DNA of 64,000 nt. Source: Rhizobium gallicum bv. gallicum R602sp (GTDB lineage: Bacteria; Pseudomonadota; Alphaproteobacteria; Rhizobiales; Rhizobiaceae). Within the stretch, counting starts at the first letter, position 1; the number at the start of each line of letters is the position of its first letter. Below, in pieces: positions 39,301 to 48,932 of the stretch. The DNA is taken from positions 248,001-312,000 of the forward strand of contig NZ_CP006879.1 in NCBI RefSeq assembly GCF_000816845.1. Direction: 5' to 3'. Below the pieces are notes generated by a model. The model was not told the origin of the DNA. It searched no databases and saw only the letters and a list, made by a program, of their open reading frames with translations. The translations under genes and the position numbers were made by a program.

Positions 39301-40626
39301 CTAAGCGGCGATCGCGGCGTCTAAGGCGTCGCCTAGGCGTTCGACGATCGTGTCCAGTTGGCCGGCATCTATAATGAATGGGGGCGCCAGCAAAACGTGA
39401 TCACCTCGTACACCATCAATTGTGCCGCCCATCGGGTAAACCATCAACCCTCGCGCCATGGCTTCTCGCTTCACGGCCACATTCAACTTCGACGCAGGGG
39501 CGAATGGCGATTTACTTGAGCGCTCTTCTACGATTTCGATCGCACGAAAAAGGCCGCGGCCGCGAATGTCGCCCACATGATTGTGACTGCCGAAACGCTC
39601 ACGAAGTCGCTGATCGAGCAATTCCCCCATCCGCACAACGTTATCAAGGAGGCAATGCCGGCGAATAATGTCCTGTACGGCAAGGCCAGCCGCCGCTGCC
39701 ATAGGGTGCCCCATATAGGTGTGACCGTGCTGGAAGAATCCTGTTCCAGAAGCGAACGCGTCGTAGATGTGACGTCCAAGCAGGACCGCGCCTATAGGCT
39801 GGTAGCCTCCGCCCAGCCCCTTTGCGATCGCCATTATGTCCGGCACGATGCCTTCCTGCTCGAAAGCGTGTAGAGTTCCGGTGCGCCCCATGCCGCACAT
39901 GACCTCATCGAGTATTAGGAGAATACCGTAGCGGTCACAGATTTCGCGAATCTTTTTGAAGTATCCATCTACCGGCGGCACCGCACCGGCCGTCGCTCCA
40001 ACAACAGTTTCCGCAACGAATCCGATCACGTCGTCTGGTCCGAGTTCAAGTATCTTGGTCTCAAGTTGGTTGGCAACGCGCTCTCCATACTGATGCTGGC
40101 TTTCGGCAGGCAAGCGGTCACGATATGCGTAGCACGGGGCGATGTGATGGGTTTCGATCAGCAGCGGTCTGAACTGGGCGCGCCGCCATTCATTGCCACC
40201 TGCGGCGAGCGCTCCCAATGTATTGCCATGGTAACTTTGACGCCGCGCGATAATATGTTTGCGGCGATTTTCGCCCTTCTCGACAAAGTACTGGCGGGCC
40301 ATTTTCAGCGCCGCCTCCATAGCTTCCGAACCTCCGCTGACGAGATAGACGTAGTCGATACCGCGAGGCGAGTCGGCAACTAGGCGGTCTGCCAGACGCT
40401 CGGCTACTTCCGTAGTGAAGAAGCCCGTGTGAGCATACGCGAGCTTGTCAAGTTGAGCATGCAATGCCGCAAGCATTTCCGGGTGCCCATGGCCGATGCA
40501 TGACACTGCGGCGCCTCCCGAGGCGTCGATATATGCTTTACCGTCAGCATCGAATAACTCGATCCCGCAGCCGCCTGCCGCCGTAGGCAGATCTGCACGA
40601 GTCGAGCGGTGTAAGATCTTGCTCAT
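39301..40626 (-). CDS. class III PLP aminotransferase
   Basis: A 441-residue fold-type I aminotransferase of the omega-amino-acid group. Landmarks are VSGGSEAMEAALKMARQY, RRQSYHGNTLGALA, LDEVMCGMGRTG, the PLP lysine in AIAKGLGGGYQP near residue 268, and HTYMGHPMAAAAG. Relatives act on beta-alanine, diaminobutyrate, ornithine or similar; y4uB of NGR234 is, from memory, a close counterpart. It faces away from panD. No NifA site is visible upstream. Confidence 0.88.
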   Translation of the reverse strand: MSKILHRSTRADLPTAAGGCGIELFDADGKAYIDASGGAAVSCIGHGHPEMLAALHAQLDKLAYAHTGFFTTEVAERLADRLVADSPRGIDYVYLVSGGSEAMEAALKMARQYFVEKGENRRKHIIARRQSYHGNTLGALAAGGNEWRRAQFRPLLIETHHIAPCYAYRDRLPAESQHQYGERVANQLETKILELGPDDVIGFVAETVVGATAGAVPPVDGYFKKIREICDRYGILLILDEVMCGMGRTGTLHAFEQEGIVPDIMAIAKGLGGGYQPIGAVLLGRHIYDAFASGTGFFQHGHTYMGHPMAAAAGLAVQDIIRRHCLLDNVVRMGELLDQRLRERFGSHNHVGDIRGRGLFRAIEIVEERSSKSPFAPASKLNVAVKREAMARGLMVYPMGGTIDGVRGDHVLLAPPFIIDAGQLDTIVERLGDALDAAIAA

Positions 40627-40924
40627 AATGGCCTCGCAAAATAAGCGCCGTATGGATCAAGGGCCTTAACCTCTCCCGACGGCATCAGTGTGTTTTTGAG
40701 AAGCGGCGCATCTCTCAATTCTCCAGTCGAATGACCTAGGCTAATGCCTAGTGAGGGCTAGTTTGCGCCAAATTGCGTCGGATACTGAACTACAGACTGC
40801 AGAACCGGGCGTGGTTTGAAATGTTGCCGCCTCAGCGTTCTATGATTCGCTGTTGGGTATTGGATGACCGGCACTAACAAATCCATGAATCACGACCAAA
40901 ATCTTCACGCCAGGTCCTTTTTTC
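40627..40924. other. intergenic stretch upstream of the aminotransferase
   Basis: It should contain the aminotransferase promoter (minus strand). I see no NifA site or valid -24/-12 box; TTTGGCGC near 40770 lacks the partner element. A short dyad, CCTAGGCTAATGCCTAG, lies at about 40735-40752 and may be an operator. Confidence 0.3.
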
Positions 40925-41300
40925 AACAGCCTGCTGACCAGCAGGCCATGGCGGTCTTCCATCAGCCCATGCCCCATGAAGCACACCTTGGCCTCCCTGC
41001 CTTTGCCCTTCCTATAGAGTCTTGCATCTGGGTCGGTCGTTGAAGCATGCGTCTCGTTGGAACGCCTTTCGCCCCGTCGCCTTCCGATGGGGGTTCGCCC
41101 GAGCCGTCCTTCAGCTCTTCATCGACGCCCAGGCTTCAATCAGCGTGCCATCGACAGAGAAGTGGTCCGTTGACAGCAGCCGCTTTACCTTGGTCTGCGA
41201 AAGGATTGCACCCAAGAACTTCGCGGCGATGTCGCCTTCCAGCAACCGGTCGCGGTTCTTAAAACACCGAATGATCCCAAGTTGGATTATCAATGCCAAT
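40925..41300 (-). pseudogene. IS5-family transposase middle part
   Basis: The minus strand encodes KNRDRLLEGDIAAKFLGAIL, then HFSVDGTLIEAWASMKSF, and in another frame TDPDARLYRKGKGREAK with MGHGLMEDRHGLLVSRLL. This is the central part of an IS5-family transposase. Its C-terminal part lies on the opposite strand from 41641, so the element has been split and inverted. Confidence 0.65.
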
Positions 41301-41640
41301 GTTAGTCTCTGGTTTGGCCTTCAGGACGGTCTCGTCGCCATTGTGGTACGCGAAAGTGATCTCCATCGGGTCATCGTAGAGCAATTCGGCATGACCGTCG
41401 CCAATGACTTCGTCCATTTCGTCGCATCCGGCCCATCTGAAGAAGATCATGGACGGGCTGTATCCGAAATCGAGCGTCGCTTGCATCACGCCTAAGGCGA
41501 TTTCGCCATGCCGTCGAGCCCGATGGTGATTGCGGCATGCTCAACCAGGTTCGAGATAATCCCGATCCCATAGATTGGCCTCGACGATCCGCCAGCGGCC
41601 AATCAGGCGCAGTTTGAAGCCGCGCTCACGACGACGAAAC
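41300..41640 (-). pseudogene. conserved rhizobial hypothetical protein relic
   Basis: Frames on the minus strand give LIGRWRIVEANLWDRDYLE, then GVMQATLDFGYSPSMIFFRW and DEMDEVIGDGHAELL with AYHNGDETVLKAK. I recognise this as a common uncharacterised protein of about 110 residues (begins with a WRI motif) in alphaproteobacteria, often near IS elements. A frameshift is present and the end is joined to IS5 sequence. Confidence 0.4.
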
Positions 41641-42058
41641 GCATCGCTGCACATGGTCGAACCTTACTGCGGCTGGCCACAGGCAATCATGCTTGGTGCC
41701 GACAAGGCCTATGACACAAGGGGCTTCGTCAAAGACTTGCGGTCGATGAAAGGTAACGCCCCATGTGGCAGAACGTCAATGGTCGCCGCTCGGCCATTGA
41801 CGGGCGCACGACGCGCCATTCTGGCTATAGGGTCAGTTTGTGCATCCGCAAGCGCATCGAGGAGGCATTCGGCTGGATCAAGACAGTCGCGGGCAGGACA
41901 AGACGAAGCTCCGCGGCCGCGACCGCGTCGGATGGGCCTTCACCTTCGCGGCCGCCGCTTATGATCTGGTGCGGTTGCAGAAACTGATGGCGGTGTTCGG
42001 CTTACCCGCTGGCCTCCGTCAGGCAGGCATCGGATTGGCCTGTGAAGCCCACCTTTGA
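41641..42058 (+). pseudogene. IS5-family transposase C-terminal part
   Basis: Plus-strand frames give GADKAYDTRGFVKDLRSMK, then NVNGRRSAIDGRTTRHSGYR, RKRIEEAFGWIKTVAG and GWAFTFAAAAYDLVRLQKL. These include the catalytic Asp and Glu of the DDE fold. Two frameshifts are present. It is the inverted complement of the fragment at 40925-41300. Confidence 0.65.
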
Positions 42059-42072
42059 ACAGAAGAACGACG

Positions 42073-42780
42073 ATGACAGAGATCAGCCCTCTGCGCCAGC
42101 GTATGATCGAGGACATGATGATCCGGAATCTATCGCCGGCGACGCAACGGTCCTATCTTCATGCGGTTGCGAAATTCTCTCCACTGGCGGCTGGCGCGGC
42201 CACCGGTGTGGCTGTTTCCGCGACGCGACGGAAACGGACCGATCCATGTTCAGGTTCTGCATACGGCTTGCCGTTGGGGCACGGTTTGCCGCCGGAATCC
42301 ACAAGCGCGTGAGCTGCCGGTCGGCTATTTCCACATTGTCTTCACCCTGCCACAGACAGTTGCCGGAATTGCCTTCGAGAACAAGGCGGCGTCTATGCGA
42401 TTTTCTTCATGGCAGTGGCCGAGACGCTCCGCCGGATCGCCGCCGATCCCAAACATCTGGGGGCCGAGATTGGATTCATCGCACAGTTGGGGCCAGAACC
42501 TGCAATACCATCCGCACATCCACTGCATCGTTCCCAGGCGGAGGGCCTTTATTCGATGGCTCCCGTTGGGTGTCCTGCCGGACCAACTTCTTTCTGCCGG
42601 TACGGGGTTCTGTCCCGTCTTTTTCGACGTTTGTTGCTCGAGGAGTTGAAGATCGCATCCGAGGTCGGTGCGCTTTTTCGGCGATTCGCGCAGCTTTCAA
42701 AGCCCGCAAACTTCAAACGCATGCTTGCCGAAAGCCGGGGCGTCGAGTGGGTCGTCTATTCCAAGCCGCCTTTTGCGGGC
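42073..42780 (+). pseudogene. IS91-type element relic (recombinase front plus transposase)
   Basis: ATG 42073 opens a tyrosine recombinase N-terminus (LRQRMIEDMMIRNLSPATQR, then SYLHAVAKFS) that is soon lost. It is followed by IS91-type transposase pieces in several frames: LPVGYFHIVFTLPQTVAG, AETLRRIAADPKHLGAEIGF, YHPHIHCIVP and SRGVEWVVYSKPPFAG. IS91 elements often carry this recombinase gene. Many frameshifts; inactive. Confidence 0.65.
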
Positions 42781-42784
42781 TCGC

Positions 42785-42915
42785 AGCAGCTGGGGGCAAA
42801 GGCCGAACGACCCGTCGATGCGTTGTGGAACCCGGTCGGCGAAATCGTCAAACTCTTCGAGCCGCAGGAATGTGCAAACTACTTCGCCGCAGCAGGATAT
42901 GACCCCGATTCAAAC
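42785..42915 (+). pseudogene. IS630-family transposase C-terminal fragment
   Basis: The frame reads RPVDALWNPVGEIVKLFEP followed by QECANYFAAAGYDPDSN, the conserved end of IS630 transposases. It joins the IS91 relic directly. From 42916 to 43272 the sequence is open in one frame but resembles nothing I know. Confidence 0.55.
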
Positions 42916-43272
42916 GGACGGGCTCTAGCTGCTTTCCCTTTTCGTGGTGGCTGCCGTCGCAGAATTGGCCAACGTCTCCTTTGGAAAGAAGATGTCGATC
43001 TCGGTAAGAAGCTGCAGCTCGTGACTCGTCTCACTCTGAGTAGGAATCGTGAAGAGAAGGGTAGGTCGCCCGTCTGGAAAGACGAGTTGATGAAGCTGCG
43101 GTCGAAGGCCGCGGAAGAGCAGCTCTTGATAGAGAAACAGCTCGATGGGCGTCTGAGCTCCCCAGGTCCTATCTGTCACGCGGCATACAGGTTCCGCAGG
43201 GAGAGTGCCTGCCACCGCCTCAAGGACGCCGCCACGTTGAGAGGGGCGGCTGTTTGCGACTCAAATCGGAAA

Positions 43273-44448
43273 TTAGCGCTGAGCGCTTTTCCGATCTGAT
43301 CCTTCGGGCAATTCATCTAGCCAGCATGCGCCCTCGATGTACGGCCGAGAAAAAATATTTCCGATCTTTTCCGGAGCTTTGTTTTGATGATATCGCATAT
43401 AGACGCGGTCATCAGCTCCAATGTCGAGGATCTCGATTTTTCCTGTGTAATGCGACATGATGTATTTGAATGTCTTTTGGATTCCGCTCAGGCGTTGGTT
43501 GATGCCGTGCGTTATCTCTAGTCCGCGGCGCAGTGGAACCTGAAAATGCGATGCCCCTTTCACCGGCCTGCCTTGAAAGAGGTAATAAGGGCGGATGCCC
43601 ATTTGGTGACATTTGGCGAAGGTCGCAGCCAAGATCTCGGGATCATCGTTGACTTTCGCGAGAAGCACGGATTGATTGAGAAACTGCACACCACGCGCGC
43701 GTAACGAGAGAATGTTACGCTCCGCATCGACCGAGATTTCGCCAATATGATCAAAATGTGTGACGATTACTGCCGCCTTACGCGCCTCACTGATCCGTTG
43801 GAAGAACGCCACTAGAGTGGGATCCTCGAACCTTTCAGGCGCATAGGCGAGCATTTTTGTGCCAAAACGAATGGAATCCAAATGTGGGAACGGCAACAGA
43901 TGATCGAGAATCGCATGAAGCCTGCCGGTGCTGAGCACGAACGGGTCGCCTCCCGACACCAGCACGTTCGTCATCTCAGGATGACCTCCAATGTAGCGCG
44001 CAATCTGCCCTAAGTCAGCTGCGATTTCATCTGAATCCTTGCCGACAATGCGCTTGCGAAAGCAATAACGGCAGTATGAAGCGCAGCGGTCCGTTGCCAG
44101 CAACAATCCGGTCTGGGCGTACTTGTGCTGAAACCCGGGCACGACCGTGTTGTCGTGCTCGCCGCTCGTATCTAGATTGCCGGGACTCTCAAACTCTTCG
44201 AATGAGGGCTCGACGATGAATTTCAGCTGCTCGTGGTAACCACTGTTGATGATCTGTTCACGATAGGATCTGGTGACCCGATAGCGCGTGATGCTATGAG
44301 CTTCCAACTCACCGGCGGTAAGCACGCGCGCCCCCTCGATGAAATTTATGACCTCGGACGCGGGGCGTCGACCCGAGCTGCCGGACGGAGGCGCACTCAT
44401 CAGCGAAGCATCTATCACATTGCCTGGGATCGTTCGAGCGGTCTTCAT
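43273..44448 (-). CDS. KamA-family radical SAM aminomutase
   Basis: A 391-residue protein of the lysine 2,3-aminomutase family. The radical SAM cluster motif CxxxCxxC is in RCASYCRYCFRKR near residue 122. Family landmarks are NVLVSGGDPFVLS, RFGTKMLAYAPERF, HFDHIGEISV and YYLFQGRPVKGASHF, the last near the PLP site. It should move an alpha-amino group to the beta position (lysine to beta-lysine, or glutamate in related enzymes). ATG 44448 follows AAGGGAGG. It is longer than the EF-P-modifying EpmB type, and no efp gene is near, so a role in special metabolism is likely. Confidence 0.85.
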   Translation of the reverse strand: MKTARTIPGNVIDASLMSAPPSGSSGRRPASEVINFIEGARVLTAGELEAHSITRYRVTRSYREQIINSGYHEQLKFIVEPSFEEFESPGNLDTSGEHDNTVVPGFQHKYAQTGLLLATDRCASYCRYCFRKRIVGKDSDEIAADLGQIARYIGGHPEMTNVLVSGGDPFVLSTGRLHAILDHLLPFPHLDSIRFGTKMLAYAPERFEDPTLVAFFQRISEARKAAVIVTHFDHIGEISVDAERNILSLRARGVQFLNQSVLLAKVNDDPEILAATFAKCHQMGIRPYYLFQGRPVKGASHFQVPLRRGLEITHGINQRLSGIQKTFKYIMSHYTGKIEILDIGADDRVYMRYHQNKAPEKIGNIFSRPYIEGACWLDELPEGSDRKSAQR

Positions 44449-44666
44449 GCAACCTCCCTTTGCTAGAGGTGTGAGGCGTAATGATCGTAACGGCTCCTCC
44501 GCCCGTTGCAATCGGCGTGCCACGACGAGGATGGCGGGAAAGACATGGAAAACTATCCGCTTACGACGCGGGCGACGAACACTTTCCGTCTCCCGTGCCT
44601 CACGTTCCGAACAGAAACGTCCTCAAGTCTACACGGCTAACGCTGGATGCGGAGGTCAAACAGAGT

Positions 44667-45010
44667 GGCTGGGTTTGTCTGAACGGTTTGCGGCGTTTTC
44701 GTTAAACATTCGCGTCAGCGCGTTGAAGTAAGCCTGATCCGGTGTTTGCCGGTCAAGGGATGGGTGCGGGCCTCGGGCACGGTTTTGTAGGCGTGGAGAT
44801 AGACCTCCTCATATCTGATCGAGCGCCAGAGCCGCTCGACGAACACGTTGTCGCGCCATGCGCCCTTGCCGTCCATCGAGATTTCAATCTCGGCCTTCTT
44901 CAGCACCGCCGTGAAGCCGATGGAGGTGAACTGCGATCCCTGGTCCGTATTGAATATGTCGGGCTCGCCATACCGGGCAAGCGCGTCCTCGACCGTGACG
45001 TTTCTATCCG
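44667..45010 (-). pseudogene. IS3-family orfB C-terminal fragment
   Basis: The minus strand encodes AEIEISMDGKGAWRDNVFVE, then RLWRSIRYEEVYLHAYKTV, the integrase end of IS3-type transposases (catalytic Glu region). An internal deletion joins this to the last DRQTPDQAYFNALTRMF motif in another frame. The upstream part (sequence near 44940-45010) carries the DQGSQFTS-like motif. The 3' tail is shared with the fragment at 26530. From 44449 to 44666, upstream of the aminomutase, I see no promoter I can name. Confidence 0.65.
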
Positions 45011-45339
45011 CTTAGTTCAGCAGGAGGAGAGTTATGGGCGATGAAGCTCGAACTTTGAAATCTGCCATCCTCATGTCCAGCACAAATGAGCATTTGGCAT
45101 TTGCGGCTCTGCCTCGGTCAATCGGAGTTCGTGAATGCTCGGTATCTACACGACATAAGCAACTCTGCAAGATGCCGTTCGTTGGCCTCCAAAAGCTTGA
45201 AGCGCGCAATCGCCGCGTCTGACGCCGACTAGTTTCAGGAGACATTCGACCGCGACGAATGCGGGTGTTAACCGGCGCTTGATGAATTTGAATCACGGGA
45301 TTGGCAATTGGGCCAAATCATGATTCAACGGGCGAAGGG
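45011..45339. other. intergenic stretch, nothing recognised
   Basis: Between IS3 and IS630 debris there is no recognisable gene. A 62-codon open frame from 45034 has no known family and no convincing ribosome site. Confidence 0.3.
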
Positions 45340-45957
45340 AGATTTCGCCATAGGAACGGCACTGGCAATTCGGGTAGACTACACGGCTGATGACCTGCGT
45401 CGGCTGGCGAAGCAAAGCCGAGATGCGGATTGGTCACGTCGGCTGTTGGCTCTGTCGGTCATTATGAGGGTGGTTCGCGCGCAGCCAAGCGGCATCTATT
45501 GGCGGGGGTCGGTTGCAGATTGTCCGCGACTGGGTCGAGCGTTTCAATCCGCAAAGTCCCGATGGCCTGAAGACCGGAAAGGCGAAGGGCCGGGAGCACT
45601 TGCTGAGCGACAAGCAGCGCAAGGCGCCTGCGAGGCCGTTGAGAAGGGTCCGGTCCCTATCTCGCTGTGTGTCGTGCACTGCGGGCTGGTTGATCCGGTG
45701 CAATGGCTTTCGCAGGAGCATCGCATCTGCGTCATCGGCAGGCGCTTGGGCGTGAGTTGAATGCCATGGGCTACCGCAAACTCACGGCTCGACCGAAGCA
45801 TCATGCGCAGAACCAGGATGCGATTGAGGACTTTAAAAAACTTCCCCGCCGCAGTGGCGGAAATCGCCGCCGGAGCCGCCAAAGACAAGCGATTAGAAAT
45901 CTGGTTCCAGGACGAGGCTTGGATCGGCCAGAAGAACAAGATTACAAAGCGATGAGC
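45340..45957 (+). pseudogene. IS630-family transposase N-terminal relic
   Basis: Pieces in three frames give DYTADDLRRLAKQSRDADW with SRRLLALSVI, then QIVRDWVERFNPQSPDGL, LNAMGYRKLTARPKHHAQN, and KDKRLEIWFQDEAWIGQKNK. That is the helix-turn-helix region and first catalytic Asp (FQDEA) of IS630. The rest is missing. Confidence 0.65.
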
Positions 45958-45994
45958 CAAACGAGGAACGCGGCCTTCTGCTCCCCATGATCAG

Positions 45995-46355
45995 CGGGCG
46001 AGGTCCGCCCGTATCTTTGGAGCGATCTGCCCGAAGTTGGGCAAGGCTGCATGCCATGGTGCGATACTCATGCCGTGAACCAGCATCTGATCGAGATAAC
46101 CGCCAAAGCGGCTGATGATGCCCATGCCGTGCCCGTCTTCAGGCTGGCTGGCACATGTCCAACGTAAGCGTCCGGCGAGGAAGCTTCGCGCTGACGGCTC
46201 GCCTTTGGCATGCAGCGGCACCAGTCGCGACTTGCCGAACTTCGTCTCGCGAACTTTGCGGATGCCCTGATCGAGATCGACGTCGTCCCGGAGCAGATCG
46301 AGCGCTTCTGAATGGCGCAGTCCGGCGACCGCTATCAGTCCGAACAGACACGCCC
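45995..46355 (-). pseudogene. tyrosine recombinase relic
   Basis: The minus strand reads CLFGLIAVAGLRHSEALDLL, then DDVDLDQGIRKVRETKFGK and SRLVPLHAKGEP. This is the box I region (catalytic Arg in GLRHSEAL) of XerC/D-type integrases, with decayed sequence after it. It abuts a solo IS66 end at 46350. Confidence 0.55.
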
Positions 46356-46433
46356 GAGCTCATTCATTCTCAGCTACGAATAAACTCGCCACAATGCGCC
46401 CGCCAGATGGGGTAGCTTCACCGCTTATTGTTT
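46350..46433 (+). mobile_element. solo IS66 terminal segment
   Basis: The block from ACGCCCGAGCTCATTCATTC to GGTAGCTTCACCGCTTA matches the right end of the intact IS66 at 55968-56049, including the terminal TTCACCGCTTA. No transposase gene is attached, so this is a leftover end. From 46434 to 46863, before the kinase operon, I see no gene and no NifA site; a plain promoter may lie there. Confidence 0.5.
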
Positions 46434-46863
46434 AGGCGCTTTCTCTGCGCAACAATATCATGCGACACCTGCTGCTGCCGATAGCGAACGGTTTCCAAAG
46501 GGGTGCGCCTGTTTAGAGCAATTCGTGTAGTCTATGCCACTACCAATAATGGTAGCTAGTTCGAACGGATCGTGAGGCTTAATTCTAACGAAGTCCAACG
46601 GATGGTGCCCTGGCAGAATGTAATGCATAGCGTTTGATCCATGATGCGGAGATCAGCGATGTGGCCAACAACACTCTGGCCGCGATATCCCGCCTGAACC
46701 TAGCACGCACGCGCTGAAGTATTCGTTTGAACGCGACCCCCTTATGCTGATGATCCGGGTCTCGTCTCCAAAAAGCCAATCGCACGTCAATGCACTAGCG
46801 GGGAGGTGACATGTTGATCCAGCATTCTAACCATTCAGTCGGGCCCACGGAGGCATTGAAAGC

Positions 46864-47859
46864 ATGACGACTCCAGAACTTATAAAGGCGGCCGCCAATG
46901 AGGTTTGGAAGCCGTACTTGTATTACCCGACGCTTTATGGCGAAGATCTTGCTGGAATGCTCGGAGAGCGCGCACAGCCAGGGAATTATCTTCGTCATGG
47001 CGACGGTCTTTGTTGCGGCACATTTGGCGAGCTGCTGCAAGGCCAGTTGCCGATCGGCTCATTTCCCGGGGACCCCAATTTCTTAGTCACAATGCCCATC
47101 GCGCTTTTTGCGCGCGCCCACTTTATGCCAATCGAAGGTACACAATCTGTAAGCGTTTATCCGTCACATAAACTCAAAGCAAAACGGCTGGCGGAGAATC
47201 TTGTGCTTGCACTCGGTGTCTCGGGAGGAACCCTCCTTTTGCAATCTGAGCTCCCTGAAGGTAAAGGCCTGGCGAGTTCGTCCGCAGATCTTGTTGCGAC
47301 TGCACGGTCAATCGCCTCCTGCTTCAAACGTAAAGTCCGGACATCGTTGATCGAGAAGCTGATGGCGGAGATCGAGCCATCCGATGGGGTGATGTACCCC
47401 GGCGCGGTGGCATATCAACAGCGATCATGTAGCCTTCTCTCCTTTCTCGGGCAGATGCCGCCGTTTGCTATCGTCGGTTTCGATGAAGGAGGCACGGTCG
47501 AGACAGTTGATTATGATCAACGGCGAGGCGAAATCTCCGCTAGTCAGAGAACACAGTATCACGAATTGCTCGAGCGCGCGCAAACAGCAATTTCGCAAGC
47601 CGACACGGCTGCAGTAGGCAGCATAGCTACAGCTAGCGCGCTCCTGCATCAGGAACGGGCACCGAAGGAGCATCTAAATTCGATGTTGAAAGCATGCGCA
47701 GACACCGGCGCGCTCGGAGTCATAGTCGCACACAGCGGTACGATGATTGGAATTCTGCTTGATAGATTGGCGCCTGACTTCCCACGGAAGCTTCAGTCTG
47801 TGGTGGACCATCTAACGCCGTACGATAACTCGCCAAAAATATATCTGACCATGAATTAA
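46864..47859 (+). CDS. GHMP kinase, L-threonine kinase-like
   Basis: A 331-residue GHMP-fold kinase. The front motif CCGTFGELLQG parallels PduX-type L-threonine kinases (PGSCGEL-type). The ATP loop is PEGKGLASSSAD at residues 131-142, and a later Gly-rich HSGTMIGIL closes the site. It would phosphorylate the hydroxyl of threonine or a related compound. ATG 46864 follows GGAGG. It is the first gene of a tight operon with a cysteine-synthase-like enzyme 5 bp downstream, which normally uses O-activated amino acids. No cobalamin or propanediol genes are near. Confidence 0.82.
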   Translation: MTTPELIKAAANEVWKPYLYYPTLYGEDLAGMLGERAQPGNYLRHGDGLCCGTFGELLQGQLPIGSFPGDPNFLVTMPIALFARAHFMPIEGTQSVSVYPSHKLKAKRLAENLVLALGVSGGTLLLQSELPEGKGLASSSADLVATARSIASCFKRKVRTSLIEKLMAEIEPSDGVMYPGAVAYQQRSCSLLSFLGQMPPFAIVGFDEGGTVETVDYDQRRGEISASQRTQYHELLERAQTAISQADTAAVGSIATASALLHQERAPKEHLNSMLKACADTGALGVIVAHSGTMIGILLDRLAPDFPRKLQSVVDHLTPYDNSPKIYLTMN

Positions 47860-47864
47860 TACCG

Positions 47865-48932
47865 ATGAGTAGTCTCATGAACACAGTTCGCAAACACCTG
47901 CCATTCTCCGGCTATTCTGCTGCCTATGCGCTCCCCCGCATTATTAAGTGTGGGAAAAATCTTTATCTTGCGCAATTCGCATTCATGAAACTTCTCCCTG
48001 CGAAGTATATCATCGAGCAAGCGTTGAAGCGAGGGACGTTAGGGCGTGACGCGAAAGTTTTGGAGACCTCGAGTGGGACTTTCGCCCTAGGGTTGGCTGT
48101 AGTCTGCCGGGAATTCGGATTGCAGCTTGAGATTTTCACTGACCCAGTAATGGATAAGGGACTGGAAAACAGGCTGAGATCCTTGGGTGCGGAGGTTTTC
48201 ATAGTGAGGGAAAAGGCGAGAGAGGGTGGATACCAAAGAAGCCGTCTCGACGCATTGCACGCTAGAATGAGAAAGATGGGCAACTCGTGTTTCTGGGCTC
48301 GTCAATACGAAACACCGGACAATCCGGCAGCCTATAAGCTCTTCGCCGATCAAATATCGGGGACGTTGGGCGCCGCCGTTACCTTGGTCGGTTCTGTGGG
48401 ATCAGGCGGCTCTACTTGCGGAACGATAGAGAGCCTCCGCCAAACAGCGCCGGACGCCCGCCTAATCGGAGTGGACACCTTCAATAGCGTCATTTTTTGC
48501 CAGCCGGACGGCGAAAGGAAACTGCGAGGGCTGGGCAACAGTCTTGTCCCCAAGAACGTCAAGCATGAACTATACGACGAGGTGCATTTCACATCGGCAT
48601 CGCTGGCATTTGCGGCAACGCGTTCCCTCCACGAGCGGCACGCCATTTTTGCCGGTCCGACCTCCGGGGCGAGCTACATCGTTGGCCACTGGCGCGCTCG
48701 CCAATTCCCAACGGAAACCGTAGTAGTCATATGTCCTGATGAAGGCCATCGCTATGTCGAATCTGTCTACGACCACGAGTGGCTCAAGCAGAACGAGTGT
48801 TTAGATCAAGGTGTACTTCTAGACGCTCCAGCCAGCGAAGAGCATCCCTCGACTGCTCTCCCGCCATGGAATCGATATTGTTGGAACCGGAGAACTCGGG
48901 AAGCTGTTCTAAATGCGCTGGAGGAGTTTTGA
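47865..48932 (+). CDS. cysteine-synthase-like PLP enzyme (beta-replacement)
   Basis: A 355-residue fold-type II PLP protein. The candidate Schiff-base lysine is Lys47 ([15 protein letters not shown]; Lys42 also possible). The substrate loop is [12 protein letters not shown], and the phosphate loop is [12 protein letters not shown]. These deviate from true cysteine synthase (TSGNTG), so another nucleophile and substrate are expected. With a threonine kinase before it and an argininosuccinate-lyase domain after it, I infer replacement of the phosphate of phosphothreonine by the amino group of aspartate. Its stop overlaps the next start (TGATG). Confidence 0.82.
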   Translation: MSSLMNTVRKHLPFSGYSAAYALPRIIKCGKNLYLAQFAFMKLLPAKYIIEQALKRGTLGRDAKVLETSSGTFALGLAVVCREFGLQLEIFTDPVMDKGLENRLRSLGAEVFIVREKAREGGYQRSRLDALHARMRKMGNSCFWARQYETPDNPAAYKLFADQISGTLGAAVTLVGSVGSGGSTCGTIESLRQTAPDARLIGVDTFNSVIFCQPDGERKLRGLGNSLVPKNVKHELYDEVHFTSASLAFAATRSLHERHAIFAGPTSGASYIVGHWRARQFPTETVVVICPDEGHRYVESVYDHEWLKQNECLDQGVLLDAPASEEHPSTALPPWNRYCWNRRTREAVLNALEEF

